A stretch of 64,000 bases of DNA from Diphasiastrum complanatum (Eukaryota; Streptophyta; Lycopodiopsida; Lycopodiales; Lycopodiaceae), in the NCBI GenBank assembly GCA_029204225.1, contig CM055096.1:34613143-34677142 (forward strand), given 5' to 3'. A program made the position numbers and the translations under genes. Numbering within the stretch: position 1 is the first letter of the stretch; every line of letters starts with the position of its first letter. Under the pieces are notes generated by a model. The model did no database searches and was not told the DNA's origin. It saw only the letters and a program-made list of their open reading frames with translations. This document shows positions 26,198 through 38,282 of the stretch, piece after piece.

Positions 26198-28375
26198 ATG
26201 AGTATCAAAATTGTGAACAGCAAACCAGCTGGTAGAGAACGCCATCTAGTAACGGGTTGGCGCTTTACTGGCTACACGGATCTTACGAAGCTGAAGGCAC
26301 TTCTTAGCATCTCAGCATTGGCATGCTTCCTCCTCCTGCTCCTTGTGCAGCTGCTGTACTTCGGAAAAGACTGCCTGATCGGCATTAGATCAATGCAGCC
26401 CCACCTAAGTCTAACAGCCAAAATAATACCTTTCCTGGGTCACAATGATATCATCTCGTACCCACCTGTAGCAATCCAGAAGCTGGATATGGATGGTGAT
26501 ATTCCCACCAGTCCACGTCCTTCAATCTACGCCACCCAACGCCATCTCCAACCCTATGGCGTCGCTGCATACACCTTCGTCCATATGGGCACGTACAGAG
26601 GTGGATCAAACACATTTGCAACGGTAGGATTGGCATCAAAGCCATTGCATGTGTTTGGCAATGCTAGCTTTGACTGTGAGTGGATCCCAGAGGGTGGGCA
26701 GCAGCAGGTTAAAAAGGCAAAGGGATGGAAAATCCTCCCAGATTGGGGATACGGGAGAGTATACACGGTAGTGGTTGTGAACTGCACCTTTGCTGATAAT
26801 GCAGGATCGGATTCTCTAGGGGGAGAGCTGATCCTGCATGCTACTCAGGGTGAAGATCAACCTCCAGAACGCATAGTTGCTCTCACAGAAAAGGCAGGAG
26901 AATACAATGCCAGTTCATTTGATCCCCCATTCAAGTACAATTATCTCTATTGTGGATCATCTCTCTATGGAAACATAAGCCCTCAGAGGCTGAGGGAATG
27001 GCTAGCATACCATGCAACAACCTTTGGCTCCAGCTCTCACTTTATATTCTATGATGCAGGTGTTATTGCTTTCGATGTACAAATAGTTTTAGAGCCTTGG
27101 GTGAAGGCTGGGCGAGTTACGATCCATGACGTGCGAGAGCAGGCGAGGTTTGATGGCTATTACTACAATCAGTTCCTTGTGGTTAATGACTGTCTGCACA
27201 GATACAGGTTTGCTGCAGACTGGACCTTCTTCTTCGACGTGGATGAATACATTCACACTCCCCCAGGAATAAGCTTGCATTCTGCTATGGAGGAGCTTGA
27301 AAACTACACTCAATTCACCATTGTACAAATGCCGATGTCAAACAAGCTTTGCCTGGCCACAAATCCCAGCCGCACGAACTCCTACTCCAAGTATGCAGCA
27401 ATTGCCAACAATGCACATCAATGGTTTGCAGTTATTATGCTTGTTAGATATCCATGTTCCTGAACTAGATGGACATCGTAAACTTTTTATAAAAGCGATT
27501 TTGAATTCTATCCGTCTTTTGCAAGAACATTATCCACAGATGGATGGTTTAATTAGTGGTTTCCAAAACTGTAGTTTTGTAGCATACTGGTTACAGGTAA
27601 TATCTAGCATGATATTTTTCTGCCATCGTTTAGTCCGAAGGACTGTAATAGAATGAATATGCATTTTCACAAAGTGGAAGGATATGATTTTTTCCCTAAA
27701 AAAAGTTTTTCTGAGAAGGGGGAATGTCCACTTTGAAATGCGCAATATTACAATGTTTCTGTAATGCCTTTGTTTGTATGTCACAGTACCGAGAGTAAGT
27801 TTGAGATTTTGTGTAACAGCTGCTTGGATATTTGTGATAAAAAAAAGGTGGGCATTTTTGTGTATGCGGTTGATTTCAATGCATCAATGTGCGAATACGC
27901 TCAGCAGCTTAATGATATCAAGTGTGAAACGGAGAGGCATTTCCTTGACTAAATGTAACAACATCAGGGAGTTAACTTGAAGGTTTTTCTGATTTGGCAT
28001 GAACTGTTCTCTTCTGACTGCAGAAAATGGGGATTTGAGAAGCTGGTTTTCAGAAATGTCCAAAAAGGGGTGAGATGGGATAGAAAGTATGCCATTCGGG
28101 CAAGATACGCCTTTGCGACTGGTGTTCACATGTCAGAGAATGTAGTGGGAGAAACCACACACTCAAAAGGAAGTCAGATAACCTATTATCACTTCCACGA
28201 CACCATTTCCTTTAGGGGTGAAGTTTGCAGAGCGTTTGTTAATCGCCCAAAGAGGAAAAGGACCATCTGGTATGAAAATCTTCCTTACAAACATGATTCT
28301 GAAATGGTGCCTTTGGCCGGAGCTGCAAAGGAATATGAGCTCCAAGAAATAGGCTCCCAACCTGCAATACTTTGA
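26198..28375 (+). CDS. GALS: galactan beta-1,4-galactosyltransferase, GT92 family (GALS-like); exons 26198-27390 and 28024-28375
   Basis: GALS enzymes add beta-1,4-galactose from UDP-Gal to pectic galactan side chains in the Golgi. The two exons sum to 1545 nt (514 residues plus stop), normal for the family. A short cytosolic N-terminus is followed by a membrane anchor at residues about 34-55 (Leu-rich), giving type II topology. The GT92 region includes 'YNYLYCGSSLYGNISPQRLR', the metal-binding DxD as 'FFFDVDEYIH' (27227-27250), and C-terminal 'WGFEKLVFRNV', 'RYAFATGVHMSENV' and 'ITYYHFHDTI'. Splicing at AA|GTATGC and TGCAG|AAAATGG joins 'YSK' to 'KWGFE' in frame, as in the family. No internal stops occur. 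The ATG is preceded by a duplicated GA-rich leader. The exact GALS paralogue is not assigned. Confidence 0.93.
27391..28023 (+). other. intron of the GALS-like gene
   Basis: 633 bp, GT donor at 27391 (GTATGC) and AG acceptor ending at 28023 (TTCTGACTGCAG). Reading through the donor gives about 30 unrelated residues and a stop, so retention would remove the conserved C-terminus. Confidence 0.9.
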
Positions 28376-29375
28376 AAAATGAGATGTATTCTAGAATGTG
28401 GAATTCTGCACCTGAGCTATGGCTATAGTACCTGGTCCAATTGATATGGAGTTGACCTTCACGGTAGCAAGCATCTTTTAAAACCAACTGATAACTAAGA
28501 CACTTGTGTATATGGGTAAGGTGATGAATCTGAGTTAGATCTAAGTGATCACTGCAGTGGGCATCAAGAAAAGAGCTTCAAATGTAGACAAAAAAATTAC
28601 CTGCTTGATCAGCTTAGCTAAACTACCGAGTTTCCTGTGAACCTCCTGCTCATGAATTCAGTTTTGGTACTCTTCAGCAGCTTTCATTTGGTCAAGGGCC
28701 CTGTAGCAGAGTGGTAAAACTTTAAACTTTTTTCAAGGTTCATGATCTCTGAAAGTGTTATCTGCTCAGTTTGATTGTATTGCAGAGAAACTCAGGTCAA
28801 CCAGAAAGCTTCTTTGACGTTGAAGGAGACATAATTTTATTCAAGTATAACACTATCAGTGTATTGGGGAATTATTGACAAGGTGTGAATACGATAAAGT
28901 CTTGCAATAGAAACACATCTTCTAGCCATGGATCTTTGCAAGGAATCACTACAGATACATATTGAACAATATTCATGTTCATAATTTGATTGCAAACAGA
29001 AACTTACATTTCAAAATCTTATGAATTTGAGTATCTTATTGAGAAATATCCTTTTGTTTTTTCGTTGGTCAACAATCATAACAGCACAGAAACCTCAAGA
29101 GAAACAAGGGCATCATATCTTCAGTGGGAGCATTCTTGCCTCTAACAAGAAAAATATTTCAAACCATTCTACCTTTGTCATGAGGTTGGAAAGAAATCTT
29201 TAGATAAAACTTGGAAAGAAAGCTTCAGATAAATAACAAAATCACATATTAACTAAAGGATAAAAGCCCACACTTGATATAATAAGCCATTCACTAGTTT
29301 TATTAACTTGTCTCTTACAAGTACAAGATTACAACCATTCTCTACTTCATGGGACATCGGATAGAAAGCTTTGGA
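28376..29375. other. GALS 3' flank; no further gene recognised
   Basis: It should contain the GALS 3' UTR and polyadenylation site, but no single signal stands out. A tRNA-like A-box (TAGCAGAGTGG at about 28697) is followed about 40 bp later by a poor B-box (GGTTCATGATC), which could be a SINE or tRNA relic but is weak. Confidence 0.4.
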
Positions 29376-29571
29376 TAGTTTTCAATAGAAAGCTTTGCAT
29401 AATCATCAAACTTACTATTAACTAGAATGAAATATGTCCAAAACTAGAAGTCATCAATGACATGATAGTCCCCTAGTTTTCAATAGAAAGCTTTGCATAA
29501 TCATCAAACTTACTATAAAGTAGAATGAAATATGTCCAAAACTAGAAGTCATCAATGACACAATAGTCCTC
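29376..29571. repeat. two-copy 98-bp tandem repeat
   Basis: 'TAGTTTTCAATAGAAAGC' through 'TGTCCAAAACTAGAAGTC' and 'ATCAATGACA..ATAGTC' occurs at 29376 and at 29474 with few differences. A third partial copy starts at 29572. Confidence 0.9.
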
Positions 29572-30493
29572 TAGTTTTTAGTAAATGGATTAACGAAAGG
29601 ATACATTTGTAGTCCTGAAGGCCATCAAGGGCAATATTGTTAGCCTAGTGTTTAGATAGTTAGGTATTACAAGAAGTCTTCCTTTTTGAAAAATTGGTAG
29701 CTAACTATTTCATAGTAAACAAAGATGTATAGAGACAACACTTTCAAAAGTAAGGGATCAATCTATGAAGCTTAAAAAATACTAAAAGATTGGAAGTAAA
29801 GACCAATTAATGTCTTCTAAATATCACTATGACACTTGAAGTTCTCAAATAGTGATGTACTATGTGATAAAGTTTAAGATGTAGCCAATGTCATCCACAT
29901 TTGTAGCAAGAGGGGGAAGATACTACTCCTCAATGTGAGACTTTAGTGTGTAGGGTTATAAATTTGCTAACACTGAACTAGCACCAATGACTAAACAAGC
30001 CCGATCATACATTATATAATAATCATTGTTATAAATTTTTTTCAGTGTTGTAGCATATATGGTGCAACTAATTGTAGCAATAGTCAAGTAGTTCCCATCT
30101 CCAAGACCTTTTGATTCCTTGAGGCCCACACATGCCACTAAATTGATAATGTGTAAAGCCACCAAGTTGACGTGGAGCAATAGGAATTAGCATCTACATC
30201 ATTTAATAAATTTTAGGAGCACAAAGAGCTCCAAGTATCCCAACCACATGTGAAGCTTGCACAAGTTAAAAAGATGAATAATTGTTTTGTTTTTCCATAT
30301 AAAAAAGAGGGCATAGTCTTCTACAAAGCATTGGAGAAAATTTGGCCTTGGAAAGGGCCCTATAAGGATTGCCATGTAGGATGACAATTTTTTGGCAATG
30401 TAAAATACTAAAATAAAATCTTTTTCTACCCGTAGTCCTGCCCACACAGTCTTCGATGTTTAGCTATTATGTGCCTAATATAGTCTGTGCCTG
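29572..30493. other. no gene recognised
   Basis: AT-rich sequence with stops in all frames. Minus-strand frames at 29956-30447 are short and carry no motif I recognise. Confidence 0.45.
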
Positions 30494-31293
30494 AAAAAAA
30501 TCATAACTTTTGAACGACAACTCGTATTGAGACGATTATGGTGCCTTTAGAAAGCTCTCGACGAGAGCTTTTCAATGACACCAATTAAGATCCAGTTTCG
30601 AGCAATGGTGAAGAAATTATGGCCAGTCAAAGTTTTGGTCGGTCAACACTTGGTCAACCCGATATCTCTTTCAAGCGCAATGATGGAGTTTGCATAGGTC
30701 CACATATATCTGAATGAAGAACGTCTAACAGACCTTTTGTTGCATGACTATGACTTGGTCTAAATGGAATCTAAAATGCCATAGCATATCAGTTCATTCA
30801 GAAGTTGAAGTATGAAGAGCTTGACTATTTGTAGAATAGCAATGGCTTTCTGTTAGTAACAAAGAAGAGCACGATTGTTTCAGACGCCTAATCGTTCGCA
30901 TTCTCTTTGTGGTTGTCTACGACACCTACTATGACATCTAATCAAATCACAACTGCTCTACATCCTTAGTCTCTAAAGTAACTCAAGATCCTTATTCATC
31001 AGTTTTCAAACTATATCATTGTTTTTTTTGTTTGGGAATGACGGTCTCTATTCCGTTGCGGCCTATCAGACCACCCTTCATGTGTGTGTTAGTTCGTCAT
31101 CATCATGTGGCTTGAAAGAGATATCGGGTTGACCAAGTGTTGACCGACCAGAACTTTGACTGGCCATAACTTCTTCACCGTAGCTCGGAACTAGGTCTTG
31201 TTGGTATTGTTGAAAAGCTCTCGTTGAGGGCTTTCTAATGGCAACGTAATCGTCTCAGTCCAAGTTGTCATTCAAAAGTTACACTATTTTTTT
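30494..31293. mobile_element. foldback-type element with ~184-bp terminal inverted repeats
   Basis: The left arm (30494-30677) and the right arm (31110-31293) are inverted copies: 'AACTTTTGAACGACAACT', 'GAGACGAT', 'AAAGCTCTCGACGAGAGCTT', 'GGTCAACACTTGGTCAACCC' and 'GATATCTCTTTCAAGC' recur in reverse complement with about 10-15% change by eye. The loop of about 430 bp encodes nothing I recognise. Weak similarity may extend about 18 bp further out on both sides (TAATATAGTC / TAGTATAGTA). No target duplication was identified. Long inverted ends suggest a Mutator-like MITE or a Foldback element. Confidence 0.75.
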
Positions 31294-31985
31294 GTTGAGT
31301 TGCATACTATACTACAGATAAAATGGCTTATTTAGGGGCTGCCCCAGACGCAAAATTACAATTCTTTTAAAAAGAAAAGAAAATCAATTTGAAAGAGCTA
31401 CATTATATAGATTTCAAATTTGAGTGTTTGATTGGACCATGTGGAAGAAACTTTTGAGAAAAAAAAAATAAAGAGTATGAGGGATGAGCAAATAGTGAAG
31501 CAATAGTGTGCTCAATAACAATCTCATGACTTGCAAATATCATTAAGCTTTGTGGTTCTCTAAAGCGATCACCATCAACTCTAAACCTCTGGCTCTGATT
31601 GAAAATGACTATGTCGTAGTCTACTTCATAAGGGTCTTTTCACTTGGGAACACATCATGAGCTCCATCTATTCTCTTAGCCTTTCCCGCTTCAAAACTGA
31701 TCTTGGGCTTCCTCTCACGAAATTAACTTTATTTCCTTTGCTTTCTCCCATGGGGACCTAGGGCCTTTGTCTACTTCCCCATCCATGGACTGCAATAACA
31801 AGTGCCTTTTCAAGGCCTTGGACAAGTCAAGCAAAATCTCATATTGTTCCCCCTTCGGAATGCTACTTGAAAATGTTCTTAAACATTGTGTGTCTCATGA
31901 AAAGTTGGTTCCAAGGCATGGAAAATGATAGAGGCAAAGTGGATCAACCCTATCCTTTTACATCTACCTTGAAATTTAGATGAAA
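31294..31985. other. no gene recognised
   Basis: AT-rich sequence between the foldback element and the inverted methyltransferase repeat. No motifs seen. Confidence 0.4.
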
Positions 31986-32930
31986 AATGCGAAATCTTTT
32001 GAAATGGGAAATGGTCGAGGATCCTTTTCTTTTTAAGCCCTTCTAATTTTTTCTGAATTCACATAAATTTTAAATCTTAAATTTAAAAATTGATTGATAA
32101 TTTTGTAAGATGCTACATTTTGTGAATATTTAAACTTTAGACGGAGTGATGCGAGATATTCATTAAAAATTACATTCAGATTGCCCAAAAATAAAAACAT
32201 TATTTGTGTGCAATTTGTTAATATGAAAAATAACTGTTAAATCAAGTGAATGTAAAATTTTAAAAGAATTTCTGTGAAAGTCAACAAAAAACATTTTAAT
32301 GTAATTTTTAAAACTTATATATAATCTAATGTTAATATTTTGACATTTAAATAGATATCACAAATGTAAATTTCAAAAAATATGCTTATTTAAAAGATAT
32401 TAAATCATCCGTAAACTTGAAAAACAAAAAGATGTTTAAAATCATATAAAAGAAACAACCACTTTTCAAACAAATACAATCAACTTCAGAAAAAGAGATA
32501 AATCTTCATGAATAGAATTTTGTAGAATGTTTTCACATAAATGTGGTAAACAAGTTTCAAAAAGATCATTCGGATCAAGAGTAGTAGCACCTCCTACTCC
32601 TGTGTCTGTTGGAGCCATCGTCTCTCTCTCCCTGAGTAACAATGTCTACTACTACATTGTAATGCTGCCTAGCCACCTCTGCCAAATCACCTTCATCACC
32701 CACATTACCACTTGTAGGTGGTTGAGCTCCTTACAAAGTGGAGCAACGCTATCCTCGGAAGGGCCCAACTTGTCCACCTCCTCAAATTCATCTGGCAAAA
32801 CTGAGATGCCAATTGATCTCATCTTAACAAAATTTACTAAACTTTCATCTTATTCTACTGCCGCAACATGCTTGCCCTTCTGGATAGCACATGCACTAGT
32901 TGTACTACTACCACTAAATAAGTCTAGAAT
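31986..32930 (-). repeat. methyltransferase-bearing dispersed repeat, copy 2 (inverted)
   Basis: Inverted relative of 22090-23038. On the minus strand the coding part (about 32525-32957) reads 'GDLSSQVCW' then 'ILDLFSGSSTTSACAIQKG', a stop, then 'DESLVNFVKMRSIGISVLP' and 'LGPSEDSVAPLCKE'. It keeps nine residues before motif I that copy 1 lacks, where copia DNA adjoins instead. The motif is altered (GSG to GSS) and the frame is broken. A copia LTR starts at 32996. Confidence 0.78.
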
Positions 32931-32995
32931 CCAACAAACTTGGGAAGAAAGGTCTCCTTAGGACCATCTTCAACACCAGTGTCTCCAGTCTATTG

Positions 32996-34181
32996 TGTTG
33001 GATTATTCTCCTTCTTACCAATCGACTCATCGATTTTAATCTTCATCCATTGTTTATCCAGTTCTGCGGATTTTCCCGTATATTTACACAGTTTGCAAAA
33101 TTACAAGTGTTTTTACACAGTCTGCAGAATTACACGGAGTTTACGACAGTGTCTTCTTTTTTGCCTATCAAGAATCCCGTTGAAAAAATGCAGCTTTTCC
33201 TTTTTCGCATTTTTCGCCTGACAGAAATCTCGTGTAAAATCACAATGTATCATTTTTCGCTTTTTCCAAGGAAATGACTCTGGTAAAGTGTAGGGCAACC
33301 CTAAATGAGATTTAAGGGCACTTTCTCCTTTTTCGTGAAAAATCCGATAGTGTTGTCTGTGGCTGTTTTAGTTCATTTATGCAGAGCTACAAATTTGGTT
33401 TATTTATGCAGATAGAACGTTGACGGCCAATCTCACCGCTTATCAGCAATCAATGACAAGGACCAGATGGATGCCAACTGATCACCAGCCAACTGGCGAT
33501 AGCAATTGACAACCTAATTTCTTAGTATAAATAGTTGTTCATATACATACATTTTTAATCATTTGAAAATCAGAATTATCAGAAGTTTTTGAATAGTTAG
33601 CTCTCTGTCTCTCTCAAGCTTGCGAGCTTGAACACTCCTGAGCATTCTAACTCACTTTTTAGAGTTGTTTTAGAGATTGCTATTGCGCTACTGCTTATCA
33701 GCATTGCATTTAATTCAAACTTTCATTTTAGCCACTCAGAGATAGCATAGAGTACGTGACTTTGATCCGCAACTTACTGTACTCATTTACTTCTGTTTCG
33801 TTTTGGATCAATACTATCCTTTATTGCGTTCAGCTTCGTCTCAGAATGTATGCGTTTTCTGGAGTTCTTCGTGACTAATTATTTGTCTGATAATTTTCGA
33901 TGCTTAATTGTTTGGCTACGTAATCACTGTAGTACTGAAAATTTCAAAGTTGGTTACTATAAGTCCAAAGGTGTTTTCTATCACTATTGTCTTGTTTAAA
34001 ATTGATAGGCGTGGTCATGTCGTGAAAAGATGAAGATAGTTTATTCTGCCATGCATGAAAAGTTTTCTTTCTAGACACACGAATTATTTTTTATTCGTTT
34101 TCTTTTCGAGCTAGACCTAACTTCTGATACTTGATATCTTTCGCGATATCAAATTGATATCACACTCTTCAGTTCCTTTCA
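32996..34181 (+). repeat. 5' LTR of the 32996-38282 copia element
   Basis: TG...CA bounded, about 1.19 kb. It matches the 3' LTR over its first 955 bp. It carries only a short CTCTCTGTCTCTCTC run where the 3' LTR has a long CT microsatellite. Confidence 0.8.
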
Positions 34182-34259
34182 ACCTTTTAGTATCAGAGAA
34201 TTGATTTTCTATTGTTGGCCTTACCACATCTTAGCGTCATTGATACAATCGACAGACTA

Positions 34260-35000
34260 AGTTCCAGATGGATTCTCAAAGTATAGCTGGTCTTATCGCA
34301 GACAAGCTGAATGGATCCAATTATCATTGTGGAAACTTAAGATGAAGACCTTGATAATCACCAGCGACTTATGAGATGTTGTTACAGGTAAAGAAGTAAA
34401 ACCTGAAGACGATGACTCAAAGTGAAAATCGAAGGACGATAAAGCTTTTGTGCTTATTATTCTCAATATATTAGATACACTAAATTCTTCACATTCAAAA
34501 CGTTTGTTGGTGATTCACTTCAGAGTCACATTAACCAGTTTAAGAGTCTCTTGCAACAGATGGCCACTGTCGGATCAGTCATAGACGATCAAGATGCAAT
34601 TATGACATTGTTTTCAAGCTTGCCCTCTACATATGAGAACTGGGTGATGATCATATCGACACACTCATATTTAACTCTTACTAGAGTTATCACTATGTTG
34701 CTGCAAGAAGATAATAGAAGAAGTCAAGACACTCCGTCTATTTCCTCCTCTCAGACTCTATATCTCAACAAAGGCTCTAAACAACAGCAGCAAAAACGCT
34801 CCAAGAAGGTTGCAACGCATCAAAAACAGACTCAAAGTCAAGCACAGTCATCAGATCCACAGTCAATGAAGAAGATGTTTTGCAGGTATTGCAAGCGCAA
34901 TAACCATGAGATCAAGGACTGCCGATTTCTCCAAGTGAAGAATGCAGTCAAGCAACCTGATCAACAAGCAAACATAGTTTCATCATCTCCCTAGCTCGAA
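34260..35000 (+). pseudogene. copia gag remnant with zinc knuckle
   Basis: The start 'MDSQSIAGLIADKLNGSNYH' (34268) is typical of copia gag, but stops follow quickly. The longest intact stretch (34551-34994) carries the CCHC knuckle 'FCRYCKRNNHEIKDCRFLQ' with all four ligands present, preceded by a Gln/Ser/Lys-rich region. Confidence 0.8.
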
Positions 35001-35039
35001 GTGGATGAAGGCGCATTCATGGTCAAAGATCAAAGCGCA

Positions 35040-37255
35040 TTTTTGGATGATTCATAGTTTATGGATTCTGAAGCAACTCAACATATGACCAATCAACGTG
35101 AGATCTTTAACTCTTACATTCCTTATAGCACGAAGAAATTTGTCCATCTTGGTGACAATAGTACTCACACTATTGAAGGTGAAGGTACTGCAAGATTGCG
35201 ATTCCAGCATGATCAATTCAAATAACTATCAAAGGTCTTATATGTCCCTAAACTCTCTACAAATCTATTATCAGTGAGTAGAATTATAGATTTAGGTCAT
35301 AAGGTTGAATTTGAATCTGATTGATGCAAAATAGTTGATAGGAGTAATAAGATCCTTGCACTCGGCAAGAGGCAGAGTTACATATATAAATTGGCACACT
35401 ATTATTCTGAGTCTAGTCAAGCCTTGAAAACCTCTGTTCTAGTCAATAAAGCATTACCATGGCATCATCGCTTAGGACACTTGAATGATGCATTTGTTAT
35501 GAACACGTCTAGACAATCCATGGTTGTTGATCTCGACTATCCTTTTGGTAAGGTCAATCTCCTTGTCTGTCATAGTTGTATCTTTGGAAAGCAGACTAAG
35601 ATTTCTTTTAGATCAAACCATATGCATGCAACAAAAGATCTGTTAGATGTTGTTCATACAGATAGACCTATGCAAACTTCTTCATTACTAAATGAACTGA
35701 GGTCAGATAACGGGAGAGAATACATCTCCAATGAATTCAAGGATTATTGCCTTAACAACGACATTGAGCAACAATACATCACTTCCTATTCGTCTCAGTC
35801 AAATGGTCTTGTTGAGACAAAGAACAGAACCTTAGTTGAATCGGCAAAGTGCATGCTATCAAATGTGACACTTCTGAAGTGTTCTGGGCTGAAGCTGTTT
35901 CAACAACAACCTATATTCAGAACAGATGTTCTACTAAAGGCCTCTCAGACAAAACATCATTCGAAGTTTGGACAGGTACCAAACCTTCGTTATCAAACTT
36001 ACGAGTTTTTGGATGTACTACTTTTTTGCAAATTCCTCGTGATCTCAGGAAGAAGCTCGACTTCCAGAGTATCAAGTGTGTTTTCATCAGCTACACTACT
36101 TCAGATCAAGCCTACAAGTTGTTTGATCCCATCGAGTCGAAGATATTCACCAGTCGGGATGTCATCTTCATCAATGATCAGATTTAAGACCTCAAAGGAA
36201 AGGGCAACAGATCTATCAGATTCTCCTAACACTTTGAACTTTTCAGTTTCTCAGTCGACTATTCCTATTGAAAGTCCAAGCTCCTCTACTCTTGACGAAC
36301 AACAAATCAACAATGGATCAAAAGATGATGATGTTGCAGATCAGCAACTATAGTATGATGGAATTAATCAACTTCTTGTATTACCGATGTCCGTCCAAGA
36401 GACACTCAATCTGCCTGACTCAGATCTCTAGAAAAAAGCTATGGATAAAGAGTATTCATCTCTTATTAAGAACCAACGTGGACGATTGTCGAATTACCTG
36501 CCAACAGAAATGTAGTTGATTGCAAATGGATTTTCAAAGTCAAATACAACATAGATGGAAGCATCAATAAAAGTCTCTCACCAATGGAACCAGGACTCAG
36601 ATTGTCAAAGGACCAGTGTCCCCAAACAATTCATGAGAAGCAACAGATGTGTGAGTACCTTTACCATTCTATTATAGGATCTCTTATGTACACCACGATC
36701 TGTACCAGGCTAGTATATGACTAATCCTGGTATAACACATTGGAAGGCTCTTATCAAAGTCATGAGATATCTTTGAGCTACTATGGACTTTTTCATTTGT
36801 TATGGAACAGTCGCCAACGACAAACTCAATCTACTCAGTGGTTTCACATATGCAAGTTTGGCAGGAGATGTAGACACTTGCAAATCTACTTCTGGATTTA
36901 CATTCTTCCTCAACAATGGTCCAGTTTCCTGGAACAGTCACAAGCAATCTTCGATAACTTTATCTTCCACTGAATCAGAGTATATCGTAGCCTCTCAAGC
37001 TACAAAGGAAGAAATTTGGTTGAGGAACTTACTCTAAGATATCGGTCTGAATCAATATGCTCCAATGACGCCATCGCTTTATCAACCAATCCTAGATCTC
37101 ATTCCAAGAGTAAGCACATTGCATCATTTTGTCAGAAGCAAAGTTCTCAACAAAGAGGTCAGATTGCAACACTATAGAACACAAGATATGACATCAGATG
37201 TTTTTACTAAAGCATTAAGTTTGGAGTCACACAAAAGATTCTGTGTAGTTTGAAG
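35040..37255 (+). pseudogene. copia pol remnant (protease, integrase, RT scrap, RNase H)
   Basis: The protease active site is altered to 'FMDSEATQHMTNQ' (DSG to DSE). The integrase region (35391-36187) has 'WHHRLGHLND', the DNG-type core 'ELRSDNGREYISNEF', and after a frameshift 'NRCSTKGLSDKTSFEVWTG'. RT is almost wholly deleted, leaving 'VDCKWIFKVKYN'-like text at 36510. RNase H (36783-37037) keeps 'GDVDTCKSTSGFTFFLNNG' and 'LSSTESEYIVASQATKEEIW'. The end reads 'VFTKALS'. Confidence 0.85.
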
Positions 37256-37289
37256 GTCAAAGCATTCAAGGATTCAGATTAAGGGGAAG

Positions 37290-37855
37290 TGTTGGATTAT
37301 CCTCCTTCTTACCGATCGACTAATCGATTTTAATCTTCATCCATTCTTTTTACATAGTCTACTCTACAGAATTACACGAAATTTATGACAGTGTCTCCTA
37401 TTTTGCCTTTCAGGAATCCCGCTGAAAAATGCAGTTTCTCCTTTTTTCACATTTTTTGTCTGACAAAAATCTCGTGTAAAATCACAGTGTCGCATTCCAA
37501 AGAGCCTCAAATGTTAAGAAAATGACTCTGGCAAAGTGGAGGGCAACTCTAAATGAGATTTAAGGGCACCTTCTCCTTTTTCTCCTTTTTCGTAAAAAAC
37601 CCGACAATGTCGCCTGTGGCTGTTTTAGTTCATTTCTGTAGAGCTACAGTTTTTTTTCATTTATGCAAACAGAATGCTTACGGCCAATTTCATCGCTTAT
37701 AAACAATCAATGGCAAAGATCGGATGGATGCCAGCTAATCACTAGCCGACTGGCGATCGCAATTGATGACCTAATTTCTTAGTATAAATAGTTGTTCATA
37801 TGCATACAGTTTTAATCATCTGAAAATCAGAATTATTAGAAGTTTTTGAATAGTT

Positions 37856-37953
<98 letters not shown>

Positions 37954-38282
37954 CCTATGAGCTTGAACACTCCTGAGCATTCTAGCTTACTTTTTAGAGT
38001 TGTTTTGGAGATTGCTATTGCGCTACTCTTATTAGCATTGCACTTAATTCATACTTTCATTTTAGCCGCTCAGAGATAGCATAGAGTATGCGACTTCGAT
38101 CCGCAACTTACTGTACTCATTTACTTCTGTTTCGTTTTGAATCAATACTATCCTTTATTGCGTTTAGCTTCGTCTCGGAATGGATGCGTTTTCTGGAGTT
38201 CTTCACGACTAATTATTTGTATGATAATTTTCAGTCCTTAATTGTTTGGCTACGTAATCATTGTAGTACTGGCAATTTCAAA
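37290..38282 (+). repeat. 3' LTR of the copia element, truncated, with an expanded (CT)n tract
   Basis: Aligns with the 5' LTR to 'AATTTCAAAG' and then breaks. The (CT)n at 37859-37950 has about 46 units against about six imperfect units at the same place (33601) in the 5' LTR. LTRs are identical at insertion, so the tract changed length afterwards in one copy. Confidence 0.88.

Larger units (their letters stand above)
32996..38282 (+). mobile_element. Ty1/copia retrotransposon, degenerate, 3' LTR truncated
   Basis: LTRs begin TGTTGGATTAT at 32996 and 37290. The 3' copy follows a polypurine tract (ATTAAGGGGAAG) and stops matching at 38282, where gypsy sequence begins. A PBS-like TTTTAGTATCAGAG (34185-34198), derived from TTTTGGTATCAGAG, places the 5' LTR end near 34181. 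Gag, protease, integrase, a small RT remnant and RNase H follow in order, with many stops. Confidence 0.85.

Noticed and set aside
27297-27656. Gene overlapping the end of GALS exon 1
   Set aside because: Other-frame shadow of exon 1 and intron with no family resemblance.
27977-28375. Separate 132-residue gene
   Set aside because: It is GALS exon 2 plus intron sequence read upstream of the acceptor. Joining at 28024 gives the family sequence.
28690-28750. tRNA gene or tRNA-derived SINE
   Set aside because: The A-box fits (TAGCAGAGTGG), but the B-box is poor, no cloverleaf with a paired acceptor stem can be drawn, and no A-tail or target duplication is evident.
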